A DNA stretch of 9,652 nucleotides from Vulcanimicrobiota bacterium (GTDB lineage: Bacteria > Vulcanimicrobiota > Vulcanimicrobiia > Vulcanimicrobiales > Vulcanimicrobiaceae), in contig PMFP01000036.1 in NCBI GenBank assembly GCA_003155175.1, forward strand, positions 323 through 9,974, read 5' to 3'. The notes beneath the pieces are model-generated. The model made no database searches. It was not told the origin of the DNA and saw only the letters and a list, made by a program, of their open reading frames with translations. A program made the position numbers and the translations under genes. The stretch's first letter is position 1; every line of letters starts with the position of its first letter. Of the stretch, positions 1 through 6,996 are shown piece after piece.

Positions 1-1388
1 CCGCGCCCGAGACGGTCATCCTCACGCTCGAAAGCCAAAGGACGCTGGGTTCGGGGCAGCTGGCCGCCTTTCTCAACGGCACGGACCAGCCGCTCGCGGT
101 GCGTGCCGCCCTCGCGATCGGCCGGACAAAGCAAGCGGCCGGCGCAGCGCTCCTGGCCGCGCACCTGGCCGATTCGCGTACCCCCCTTCGCGCCATGTCG
201 GTGTACGGGCTGGGCCTCTTGGCCACCGGGTTGGACTCCGCGCAGCTCGTGAAAGCGCTCCGCGATCCCGCGGGTGCGGTCCGAATCGCGGCCGTCGACG
301 CGCTCGATCGCTACGAGGCCGCCGGACGGCTGGGCCCGGGCGAAGCGGCGGCCCTTACCGCGATTTCGCGGGAGGTCGCCTCCGATCCGGACGCAGCCGT
401 CCGGGCTCGCGCGGCCGCTGCGCTCGTCGAGTTTCGCGCCGCCGGCGCCGCGCCGGCGGCGCAGGCGGCGATGAAAGCCGTGCGTTCGGACGCGGACGAG
501 TCCGTGCGATGGCATGCAATGTGGGCGATCTTTCGCGGGTTGACGCCGGCGGTGCCGGTCGCGTTCGTCCAGTCGATGCTGCACGATCCGAGCGAACTCG
601 TGCGGGTCGAAGCGGTCCGCGCGATGTCGCGCTACAAAGACGCCGCGCTGATTGCATCCGTGCAGCCGCTGCTCGACGATCCGTCGTGGCGCGTCCAGGA
701 GCAAGCCTCGGAAACGGTCCGCGTGCTTTCCGGAAAACCGATGAGCGACCACTGGACGGCCATTCCGGCGTCCGTTCATCTGCCCGCGATCGGGCCGGAC
801 GCGTTCGCGAACGTGCAGGCCTTGCCGCGTCCGGCCGCCTCCAAGCCGCGCGCGCCCGCGCCGTCCGACGCGGCGCCCGCTCCTATTCCGATGCCGGTAA
901 GCGCGAGCGACATGATCTCGCCCGTCGCCGGGCCTCACCCGTGGGTTCGCGTCGTAACGACGAAAGGCAACGTGTACGTGAAGCTGTACCCCGAATGGGC
1001 TCCGCTGACCGTCGCGAATTTTATCAACCTCGCAAACGGCGGATACTACGACGGCAATCGCTGGTTCCGCATCGTGCCCGACTTCGTGGTGCAGACCGGC
1101 GATCCGAACGACAACGGCGAGGGCGACGCCGGCTTCTCCGTCGGCGCCGAAGAGAACCCGCTCGAGCAGACCAGCTACGTGATCTCGATGGGCATGAACT
1201 ACGACGACAAGACGAATCTGCCGTTGCGCGATTCCGCGGGCACGCAATACTACGTCACGCTATCGCCCCAGCTCCATCTCGATCGCGACTTCACCGTGTT
1301 CGGGCACGTCGTTTCCGGAGCCGACGTGCTGGCGCATCTGGTCGAGTCGGACCGGGTCGTCCGCGTCGAGGCATTGCCGCCGCAATAG
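1..1388 (+). CDS. HEAT-repeat protein with C-terminal cyclophilin-type peptidyl-prolyl isomerase domain (5' partial)
   Basis: The reading frame is open from base 3 with no stop upstream, so the gene starts before the window; the GTG at 99 is internal. About 461 residues are visible, ending in TAG. Residues ~30-245 are Ala/Arg/Val-rich helical repeats of HEAT type, with recurring cores such as AVRIAAVDAL, AVRARAAAAL, SVRWHAMWAI and LVRVEAVRAM. A Pro/Ala-rich linker follows (~275-312). Residues ~313-450 form a cyclophilin domain: the WFRIVPDFVVQTGDP block carries the equivalents of catalytic Arg55 and Gln63 of human CypA, then GTQYYVTLSP and FTVFGHV. The Phe113 position is Tyr, and the Trp121 position appears not to be Trp, which in the family usually means weak cyclosporin binding. 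It probably catalyses prolyl cis-trans isomerisation, with the HEAT solenoid binding partners. The N-terminus, and any signal peptide, is not visible, so localisation is unknown. It converges on dtd with a 4-bp gap. Confidence 0.88.
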   Translation, partial: APETVILTLESQRTLGSGQLAAFLNGTDQPLAVRAALAIGRTKQAAGAALLAAHLADSRTPLRAMSVYGLGLLATGLDSAQLVKALRDPAGAVRIAAVDALDRYEAAGRLGPGEAAALTAISREVASDPDAAVRARAAAALVEFRAAGAAPAAQAAMKAVRSDADESVRWHAMWAIFRGLTPAVPVAFVQSMLHDPSELVRVEAVRAMSRYKDAALIASVQPLLDDPSWRVQEQASETVRVLSGKPMSDHWTAIPASVHLPAIGPDAFANVQALPRPAASKPRAPAPSDAAPAPIPMPVSASDMISPVAGPHPWVRVVTTKGNVYVKLYPEWAPLTVANFINLANGGYYDGNRWFRIVPDFVVQTGDPNDNGEGDAGFSVGAEENPLEQTSYVISMGMNYDDKTNLPLRDSAGTQYYVTLSPQLHLDRDFTVFGHVVSGADVLAHLVESDRVVRVEALPPQ

Positions 1389-1392
1389 CGCG

Positions 1393-1842
1393 CTAGAAGG
1401 CGCGCGCGGAATCCAGAAGGACGGTAACGGGTCCTTCGTTGACCAGTTCGACGTTCATGTCGGTCCCGAACTCGCCGTACGCGACGGGAACCTGCAAGGC
1501 GGCGATCGTCGTGCCGACGCGTTCGTAAAGCGGTTTGGCGATGTCCTCGGGCGCGGCGGCGACGAAGGACGGCCGGCGCCCTTTGCGTGCGTCGCCGAGC
1601 AGCGTGAACTGCGAAACGAGCAGCACGCCGCCGCCTTCGTCGAGCACGCTGCGGTTCATGAGACCTGCGCCGTCGCGAAAAATCCGCAGCGAGACGATCT
1701 TCTCGGCCATCCACCGCGCGGCCGCGTCGTCGTCGCCGGAAGCCACCCCGAGCAGCACCATGAGGCCGCGCCCGATGCTGCCCGCAACGCGTCCGTCGAC
1801 GCGTACGGACGCGCGCGAGACGCGCTGCACGACGGCGCGCAC
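1393..1842 (-). CDS. dtd: D-aminoacyl-tRNA deacylase (DTD)
   Basis: This is a 149-residue protein, the normal length for DTD, a cytoplasmic homodimeric proofreading enzyme that hydrolyses D-Tyr and other D-aminoacyl-tRNAs (and Gly-tRNA-Ala). The N-terminus MRAVVQRVSRASVRVDG is typical of the family. Both active-site motifs are present: SQFTL at residues 77-81 and NEGPVT at 135-140, the latter holding the Gly-cisPro pair that enforces chirality across the dimer. The start is GTG at 1842-1840, one base after the TAA of the upstream proline dehydrogenase gene, so the two are probably translationally coupled. The stop is TAG at 1395-1393. Gene order in this operon is permease, proline dehydrogenase, dtd. 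Identification is secure; the functional link to proline catabolism is unclear and may be only co-transcription. Confidence 0.96.
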   Translation of the reverse strand: MRAVVQRVSRASVRVDGRVAGSIGRGLMVLLGVASGDDDAAARWMAEKIVSLRIFRDGAGLMNRSVLDEGGGVLLVSQFTLLGDARKGRRPSFVAAAPEDIAKPLYERVGTTIAALQVPVAYGEFGTDMNVELVNEGPVTVLLDSARAF

Positions 1843-1843
1843 G

Positions 1844-2734
1844 TTACCGCCAGAAGATCGACGAGAGCGCGAAGATCGCGTTTTCGCGGCGCTCGAGGAC
1901 TCGCCGGTAGAAATACCCGGCCCAGTGCGTCCCGTACGGCACGTAAACGCGAACGCGATAGCCGCGGGCGATCAGGTCGCGCTGCAGCTCGGGGCGGCAG
2001 CCGTAGAGCATCTGAAACTCGAACTTGTCGCGCGCGATGCCGTGATGCTCGACGAAGCGCTGGATTTCGTCGATGAGGCGCCGGTCGTGGGTCGCGATGC
2101 CGGGATAGTTTCCGCGCGTGAGCAGCATCTCGGCAAGTTGCACGTAGGTGCGCCGGATTTGCGGCATCTCTTTGTAGGCCAACCCGGGGGGCTCGTCGTA
2201 CGCGCCCTTGCAGAGCCGAACGCGCGCGCCCTGCGCGATCGCCCGTTCGACGTCGCCTTTCGTGCGCTTCAAATACGCCTGCAGCACGATGCCGACGTTC
2301 TGGTGCGTCGCGTACGCGCGCTCGAAGACGTCCAAGGTTGCCGCGGTGACCGCGCTGCCCTCCATGTCGATGCGCACGAACGGATCGTCGTTCTGCCCCG
2401 CACGCTTCAAAATTGCGGAAAGATTTTCCAGCGCGAAGTCTTCGCCGAGCAGCAAGCCGATCGCCGTAAGCTTGACCGATACGTTTGTCTGGACGCCGCT
2501 CGCGCGTATCGCTTCGAGAATTTCGAAGTACGCGTCGCGCGTGGCCAGCGCCGATTCGCGCTCGAAAACGTCCTCGCCCAGAAAGTCCAGCGAGGCGGTC
2601 ATGCCCTGCGCGTTGAGGCTGCGAACGGCGGAGATCGCTGCTTCGGTCGTCTCCCCGGCGACGAACCGTTTTGCCAGAAAGAAGAAGCGGCGCTGAAACG
2701 TGGAGTCGGCGAGAATCCGATCGATGACGGGCAC
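1844..2734 (-). CDS. Proline dehydrogenase, monofunctional (PRODH)
   Basis: The 296-residue protein fits monofunctional bacterial PRODH of the Thermus/Deinococcus type rather than bifunctional PutA. It is an FAD enzyme that oxidises L-proline to 1-pyrroline-5-carboxylate and passes electrons to the quinone pool at the membrane. Conserved blocks appear in order: LDFLGE (49-54), SVKLTAIG (86-93), RIDMEGS (121-127), LQAYLKRT (151-158), RLCKGAY (173-179), GIATHD (212-217), FEFQMLYG (238-245) and the C-terminal YVPYGTHWAGYFYRR (264-278). Arg277-Arg278 match the Arg pair that holds the proline carboxylate. The start is GTG at 2734-2732, three bases after the permease stop, and the TAA lies one base before dtd. 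No P5C dehydrogenase is in the window. The other product of proline breakdown, glutamate, would need that enzyme elsewhere. Assignment to the PRODH family is firm. Confidence 0.95.
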   Translation of the reverse strand: MPVIDRILADSTFQRRFFFLAKRFVAGETTEAAISAVRSLNAQGMTASLDFLGEDVFERESALATRDAYFEILEAIRASGVQTNVSVKLTAIGLLLGEDFALENLSAILKRAGQNDDPFVRIDMEGSAVTAATLDVFERAYATHQNVGIVLQAYLKRTKGDVERAIAQGARVRLCKGAYDEPPGLAYKEMPQIRRTYVQLAEMLLTRGNYPGIATHDRRLIDEIQRFVEHHGIARDKFEFQMLYGCRPELQRDLIARGYRVRVYVPYGTHWAGYFYRRVLERRENAIFALSSIFWR

Positions 2735-2737
2735 GCG

Positions 2738-3514
2738 CTACCCTACGACGCGCCGCTGGAGAACCCATTGAACGAAAAGCACCGCCGCGGCCAGGACGAT
2801 GAAGCCGTACGCCAGAGCGAGGGCGGCCTGCACGCCGGAGGCCGAGAGCGCCACGTAGAGCGCGACCGGCAACGAGGTGGGGTGGTAGGCGAGCACGCTG
2901 GTCGCCCCGTACTCGCCGATCGCGCGCAGCCACGCGAAGGCGACGCCGATTGCGATGTTCGCAGCCGCGGCCGGCAGCGCGACGCGCGCGAAGATGCGCA
3001 TCTCGCCGGCTCCGAGCGTGCGGGCCGCGTCTTCGTAGATCGGGTCCAGCGCCGAAAACGCGGCAGTCGCCGCGATCGCGACGAACGATCCGGAGACGAA
3101 AAATTCCGCAATCGCAACGCCGGTCTGCGAGTCGGGAATTGCGATTCCGTGCGCGGCTAGCCAAGCGCCCAGCGGCGCGCGCGCACCGGCGACGGAGAGC
3201 AGAATGATTCCCGACGCAACCGGCGGGAGCGCCAAGGGCAGCGCCAGCGTGAAGATCAGCGCCGCGCGAACCGGCGGCGCACATCGGGCCATGTAGTACC
3301 CGGCGGGAACCCCGAGGATGGTGGCGACGAGCGTCGCGGAGAGCGACGCCCGGAGCGAGGTGTCCAGCGCGCTCCGCGCGGCCGGAGCGGAAAACGCCGC
3401 GACGGCCTCACCCGGGGTGACGCCGGCGAGCACCGCAACGATTGGTCCCGCAACGGCGGCCACAAAGAGGAGGGCAGCAACCGGAAAGAGCCACCCCGCG
3501 CGCCACGTGTTCAC
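2738..3514 (-). CDS. ABC transporter permease, molybdate/tungstate/sulfate type (ModB/WtpB/CysT-like)
   Basis: Starting at GTG 3514-3512 gives 258 residues, the usual size for this family. The frame stays open further upstream to 3676, but that part is hydrophilic and runs into the divergent kamB. Five or six hydrophobic segments are visible, beginning directly with WLFPVAALLFVAAVAGPIVAVLAG. The cytoplasmic EAA loop that contacts the ATPase reads YEDAARTLGAGEMRIFARVALP-like at ~160-181. The RAIGEYGATSVLAYHPTSLP block at ~197-216 is characteristic of oxyanion permeases, closest by eye to WtpB/ModB. Substrate (molybdate, tungstate, sulfate or another anion) cannot be decided from this gene. The cognate binding protein and ATPase are absent from the window, which is unusual for a ModB-type system. 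It is the first visible gene of the minus-strand operon, three bases before proline dehydrogenase. An alternative start is ATG at 3589-3587, which would overlap the kamB start codon. Confidence 0.82.
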   Translation of the reverse strand: MNTWRAGWLFPVAALLFVAAVAGPIVAVLAGVTPGEAVAAFSAPAARSALDTSLRASLSATLVATILGVPAGYYMARCAPPVRAALIFTLALPLALPPVASGIILLSVAGARAPLGAWLAAHGIAIPDSQTGVAIAEFFVSGSFVAIAATAAFSALDPIYEDAARTLGAGEMRIFARVALPAAAANIAIGVAFAWLRAIGEYGATSVLAYHPTSLPVALYVALSASGVQAALALAYGFIVLAAAVLFVQWVLQRRVVG

Positions 3515-3519
3515 GTGGC
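3502..3519. promoter_or_regulatory. Operator-like perfect inverted repeat at the divergent junction
   Basis: GCCACGTG-TT-CACGTGGC is an 8-bp perfect inverted repeat with a 2-bp spacer. It overlaps the proposed GTG start of the minus-strand permease (3512-3514) and lies ~70 bp upstream of kamB, at the edge of the 73-bp gap (3515-3587) between the divergent genes. Its symmetry and size suit a dimeric helix-turn-helix regulator. No convincing -35/-10 pair was seen for either direction, and no regulator gene is in the window. Confidence 0.5.
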
Positions 3520-3587
3520 CGTTGTTTACCGGACCGCGACCCCGTGCCCCCCAAGGCGCCGCTCGTTCCTCGGTCAAAGACGAGTGC

Positions 3588-4481
3588 ATGCGAGTCGGTG
3601 CCGATCTTCTTTCCGCGGCGCGCGCGACGGGTTCGCGTTCGGTCATCTTCGTCGGCACCGGGAAGAACGTCGGCAAGACGGTGGCGATGCGCAGCGTCTA
3701 CGAAGCGGCGTGCGAACGGGATATCGCGTGCGGGCTCGCCTCGATCGGCCGGGACGGGGAAGCCGCCGACGTCGCCGGCGCGCACGCCAAACCGCGGCTT
3801 TTTCTGCGCCCCGGGACCGTGGTCGCGACCGCCCGCGACGTCCTGCCGCGCTCGCCGGCCAGCGAAGTGATCGCCTTCTCGAACTTGCCGACCGCCGCCG
3901 GCGCGCTGATCTACGCGCGCGTGGTCCATCCCGCCTTCTACGAGCTGGTCGGGCCGCCGACGGCGTCGGGCATGCGTGAGGCGATCGATGCGCTGAAGAG
4001 CTTCGCCGAGCTCGTCCTCGTGGACGGAGCCGTCGACCGCGTTGCCGCGCTCGCCGGCGGAGACGACGCGGTTGTGGTGTCGTGCGGAGCGGCGGCCGCC
4101 GGAACGATGCAAGAGGCGGTGGACGACGTGCGCGCACTCGCGCGTCGCTTAAGCGTTCAAGCCGTCGATCCCGAACGGCCGCTGGTGCACGTCCCCGGCG
4201 CGTTCACGGCCTCCGCCGCCTCGGCTGCGATCGCACGGGGCGAACGGCGCCAGATCGTCGTGCGCGATCCCACGCAGATCGCGCTGTCAGGGAAAGCCTT
4301 TCTCAGCGCCTCCGAACGCCTCGACCTTCGCTGCGAGCGGCCGCTTCGCGTCGCCGGCGTCACGGTCGCCTCCATCGGTCGCGACCGCGGCTTCGAGCCG
4401 CGTGCGTTCGCGCGCGCGGTCGCGGCCGCGACGTCGCTTCCCGTGTACGACGTCTACGCATCCGAGCGCACCGTCGCGTGA
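3588..4481 (+). CDS. kamB: Putative lysine 5,6-aminomutase reactivase subunit KamB (P-loop protein)
   Basis: The 297-residue protein begins with ATG at 3588; the frame is open further upstream, but that stretch is antisense to the permease gene. A P-loop stands near the N-terminus (FVGTGKNVGKT, residues 21-31), arranged like that of dethiobiotin-synthetase-type NTPases. It is followed by SIGRDGE (52-58), KPRLFLRPGTVVATA (68-82) and VDGAVDR (145-151), a pattern I recognise from KamB of lysine-fermentation clusters. Together with KamC it is thought to exchange damaged cobalamin on KamDE, the B12/PLP lysine 5,6-aminomutase; this role is inferred in the literature rather than fully proven. The next gene is the MutS-like KamC and the one after is Kce, which strongly supports the call. 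The stop TGA at 4479-4481 overlaps a GTG that could start kamC. The Shine-Dalgarno is weak. It is the first gene of the plus-strand operon. Confidence 0.8.
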   Translation: MRVGADLLSAARATGSRSVIFVGTGKNVGKTVAMRSVYEAACERDIACGLASIGRDGEAADVAGAHAKPRLFLRPGTVVATARDVLPRSPASEVIAFSNLPTAAGALIYARVVHPAFYELVGPPTASGMREAIDALKSFAELVLVDGAVDRVAALAGGDDAVVVSCGAAAAGTMQEAVDDVRALARRLSVQAVDPERPLVHVPGAFTASAASAAIARGERRQIVVRDPTQIALSGKAFLSASERLDLRCERPLRVAGVTVASIGRDRGFEPRAFARAVAAATSLPVYDVYASERTVA

Positions 4482-4495
4482 AAGCCGGACGTCTG

Positions 4496-6094
4496 ATGGA
4501 TGCGTCCAGCGCGGCCGCGCTGGACGTTCCGTGGCTGCTTGCGGCGCTCGAACCGGCCGGCCCATACGGACAGATCGCGTTCGATGACCTGCGGCCGTTC
4601 GTTCGCGGCGAAGAGGACGCTGCCCGGGCCCGCGCGCGTCGCGTCGCGGAGTTGGCCGCGTCGCTTGACGCCGGTACGCTCGATGCGGTGCGCGAGACGT
4701 TGCGGGGCATGCCGGATGCGGCGCCCGCGATCGCGCGCGCGTCGATGGGAGACACGCTCGGTGATGCCAACTTGCTCGAGCTGCAACGCTTCTGCGACGC
4801 GGCGGCAAGAACCGCGACGCTGCTCGCCGGCGCGGACGTCCCGGAGGCGACGAACGACGCGGTGCGCGAGACGGCGCGCGCGCTCGAGCCGGGACGCTCC
4901 GGGAAGTTCGGTTTCTATCTGGCCGACGATTTCGACGCGCGGTTGGCGGCGGCGCGCACCGCAACGTCGCGCGCGCAGGCCGAGTTCGATGCGGCGAGCG
5001 GGCGCTCGAGGCAGCGCGTCGCGCAGGCCCTGGGTCGCGAAGAAATCTCGGGCGGCGAATTCGTCGTCATGCGCGCCGACTTGTCGGGCTCCCTGCCGCC
5101 GGGCGTTCGCGTGGCGCGCGAAGCCGCGACGTACGTGATGTGCGAGTTGGAGCTCGACGAGGCGACTCTGGCGGCGATGCGCCGTCGCGACGAAGCCGCG
5201 GAAGCGGTCGCGGAGGCCGAAGAGGCGGCGCGCGCGGCGCTATCCGGTGAAATCCGGGCGCGGGCTTCGGCCCTCGAACGTGCGGCCCGCGCGCTTGGAG
5301 AGATCGACGTGCTCGTTGCGGCGGCGCGTTTTGCCAAACGCTACGGCTGCAGCGCGGCCGATATCGAGAACGATGCGATGCTCTCGTTTACGCAAGGGCG
5401 ACACCTTCCGCTGGCGGCCGAGCTCGAGCGCGAAGGACGAGCGTTTACGCCGGTGGACGTCGCGCTGCACGACGTTGCCGCGTTGACCGGCCCGAACATG
5501 GGCGGCAAGAGCGTCTGCCTACGCACCTGCGGGTTCATCGCGCTGTGCGCGGCGTTCGGTCTTCCCGTTCCGGCCGAGGGCGCGCGGGTCTCGCTCTTCG
5601 ACGAAATCGCGTGGCTGGGCATCGGGTCGGATGCTTCCCCCGACGGCGAGCTCGGCGGCTTGCTCTCGTCGTTCGCGCGCGAAGTCGTGCGCCTGCGCGA
5701 CGTGCTCGAACGCGCGCCGGCCAGAACCCTTGCGCTCGTCGACGAGTTTGCGCGCACGACGACGCCGCGCGAAGGAAAGGCGTTGGTGGTCTCGCTCGTC
5801 GCCGAGTTGCAGCGTCGCGGCGCCGTTGGTTTGGTCGCGACGCACTTGGGCGGCGTCGCGGCGGAAGCCGGCGTCCGGCACTTCGCGGTGCGCGGATTGC
5901 GCGACGTGCCGGCGCGGCGTCCGCGGGAGAGCATGCACGAAACCTTAGCCGCGCTCGCCGATACGATGGACTATACCGTCGTCGAAGTCGGACCGGGCGA
6001 CGAACCGCCCGGCGACGCAATCGCGCTCGCTGCGCTGCTCGGTCTGGATGAATCGCTGATCGCACGGGCTCGCGAAAGTCTCAAAGGGGCCTGA
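4496..6094 (+). CDS. kamC: Putative lysine 5,6-aminomutase reactivase ATPase KamC (MutS-related)
   Basis: From ATG 4496 the protein has 532 residues. GTG at 4478, overlapping the kamB stop as GTGA, is a credible alternative giving six more residues; the longer open frame back to 4082 is antisense-like and implausible. The C-terminal half is a MutS-family ATPase: Walker A TGPNMGGKS (331-339), Walker B TLALVDEF (411-418, Asp416-Glu417), ARTTTPREG (419-427) and the ATH switch (448-450). The N-terminal half is Ala/Glu/Arg-rich and helical, with likely coiled-coil at ~145-175 and ~220-265, matching the MutS lever/clamp. There is no N-terminal mismatch-recognition domain, and ~530 residues is far below MutS (~850), so DNA repair is unlikely. 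Members of this type accompany KamB and are assigned to reactivation of lysine 5,6-aminomutase. A 42-bp gap separates it from kce. Confidence 0.83.
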   Translation: MDASSAAALDVPWLLAALEPAGPYGQIAFDDLRPFVRGEEDAARARARRVAELAASLDAGTLDAVRETLRGMPDAAPAIARASMGDTLGDANLLELQRFCDAAARTATLLAGADVPEATNDAVRETARALEPGRSGKFGFYLADDFDARLAAARTATSRAQAEFDAASGRSRQRVAQALGREEISGGEFVVMRADLSGSLPPGVRVAREAATYVMCELELDEATLAAMRRRDEAAEAVAEAEEAARAALSGEIRARASALERAARALGEIDVLVAAARFAKRYGCSAADIENDAMLSFTQGRHLPLAAELEREGRAFTPVDVALHDVAALTGPNMGGKSVCLRTCGFIALCAAFGLPVPAEGARVSLFDEIAWLGIGSDASPDGELGGLLSSFAREVVRLRDVLERAPARTLALVDEFARTTTPREGKALVVSLVAELQRRGAVGLVATHLGGVAAEAGVRHFAVRGLRDVPARRPRESMHETLAALADTMDYTVVEVGPGDEPPGDAIALAALLGLDESLIARARESLKGA

Positions 6095-6136
6095 TCGCCG
6101 GGTGGGCGGGATTCCGGCGTAGAACGGGGCCGGACG

Positions 6137-6970
6137 ATGGATCCGCTGATTATCACGTGCGCGCCGGTGGGCGCGGAACTCGCGCCCGACGCGACCCCCT
6201 ATCTTCCGTACACGCCCGATAAGCTGGGCGAGACCGCGCGGCTCGTGCGCGAGGCGGGAGGATCGATCGTTCACGTGCACTGCCGCAACGACGACGGATC
6301 GAACACGCATTCCGTCGAGCGCTTCCGCGAAGCCTACGATGCGATCCGCAGCCAAACCGACGTCATCGTGCAGTTCTCAACCGGCGGCGCAATCGGCATG
6401 ACGCCGGACGAGCGCGCGAGCGTTTTGCAACTTCGTCCCGAGATGGCGACGCTCACGTGCGGAAGCGTCAACTTCGGCGACGAGATCTTCGAGAATAGCT
6501 TTCCGATCATGCGCGGGATTTTGGCCAAGATGCACGAGTTCGGCGTGCGGCCCGAACTCGAGATATTCGACAAAGGCCATCTGGCCAACGCGCGGCGCTT
6601 GGCAAAGGAAGGCCTGCTCGAATTCCCCCAGCACGCGGACTTCGTGCTCGGCGTTCCCGGCGGCATGGAGGCAAGCGTGGCGAATCTGTGCGACCTGGTG
6701 GACGATCTGCCCGATGGGTGCACCTGGTCGGTGGCCGGGATCGGCCGGTCGCAACTGCCGCTCGCGATGGCCGCCATGGCGATGGGCGGACACGTGCGCG
6801 TGGGTCTAGAGGACAACCTCTACTACTCGAAAGGACGCCTGGCTCGCAACGAAGAGCTCGTGGCCCGGGTCGCGCGGATCTCTGAAGAGATGGGGCGCCC
6901 GGTCGCCACGCCGGATCAGGCGCGCGCGATCCTAGGACTGCAGGCATTTCGGCCGTCCGTTCACAACTAA
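6137..6970 (+). CDS. kce: 3-keto-5-aminohexanoate cleavage enzyme (Kce, BKACE/DUF849 family)
   Basis: The 277-residue TIM-barrel protein matches Kce in length and in almost every landmark of the characterised Cloacimonas enzyme as I recall it. His46 and His48 (VHVHCRNDDG) with Glu225 (VGLEDN) are the zinc ligands. Glu14, FSTGG (80-84), MATLTCGSVNFGD (103-115), FVLGVPGGM (169-177) and VAGIGR (199-204) line the substrate and CoA site. Arg221 and Asp226 occupy the catalytic Arg226/Asp231 positions with the same spacing. The enzyme condenses 3-keto-5-aminohexanoate with acetyl-CoA to give 3-aminobutyryl-CoA and acetoacetate in cytoplasmic lysine fermentation. Other BKACE members use different beta-keto acids, but placement beside kamBC favours the lysine role. 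ATG 6137 is preceded by a weak GGGG Shine-Dalgarno (6126-6129). The TAA lies 26 bp before the likely start of the dppB-like gene. Confidence 0.92.
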   Translation: MDPLIITCAPVGAELAPDATPYLPYTPDKLGETARLVREAGGSIVHVHCRNDDGSNTHSVERFREAYDAIRSQTDVIVQFSTGGAIGMTPDERASVLQLRPEMATLTCGSVNFGDEIFENSFPIMRGILAKMHEFGVRPELEIFDKGHLANARRLAKEGLLEFPQHADFVLGVPGGMEASVANLCDLVDDLPDGCTWSVAGIGRSQLPLAMAAMAMGGHVRVGLEDNLYYSKGRLARNEELVARVARISEEMGRPVATPDQARAILGLQAFRPSVHN

Positions 6971-6982
6971 GCGCCGTTCACC

Positions 6983-6988
6983 GGAGGG
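6983..6988 (+). promoter_or_regulatory. Strong Shine-Dalgarno pointing to a CTG start of the dppB-like gene
   Basis: GGAGGG is the best ribosome-binding site seen among the genes of this operon. It lies 8 nt before CTG 6997-6999 but 23 nt before the first conventional start, GTG 7012. An in-frame TAG at 6994-6996 rules out any start further upstream. The site therefore supports initiation at CTG. Confidence 0.6.
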
Positions 6989-6996
6989 CCGAGTAG

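Noticed and set aside
1388..1405. GCGCGC-TAGAAG-GCGCGC hairpin at the convergent junction as a terminator
   Set aside because: No T-run follows on either strand, and alternating GC runs are common in this sequence.
1535..3284. Long open frames (~540 codons) on both strands overlapping dtd, proline dehydrogenase and the permease
   Set aside because: They are antisense or out of frame to three recognisable genes, are rich in Arg/Ala low-complexity sequence, and show no family motifs. They result from high GC.
3318..3587. Upstream extension of kamB by 90 codons
   Set aside because: It is antisense to the N-terminal membrane segments of the permease, and the family N-terminus lies just before the P-loop, as it does from ATG 3588.
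4082..4477. Upstream extension of kamC by about 130 codons inside kamB
   Set aside because: The translation is Arg-rich and out of frame with a clear gene; credible starts exist at 4478 and 4496.
6096..6119. Inverted repeat CGCCGG/CCGGCG between kamC and kce as a terminator
   Set aside because: The stem is only 6 bp with a 12-nt loop and no T-run, so kamC and kce are more likely co-transcribed.
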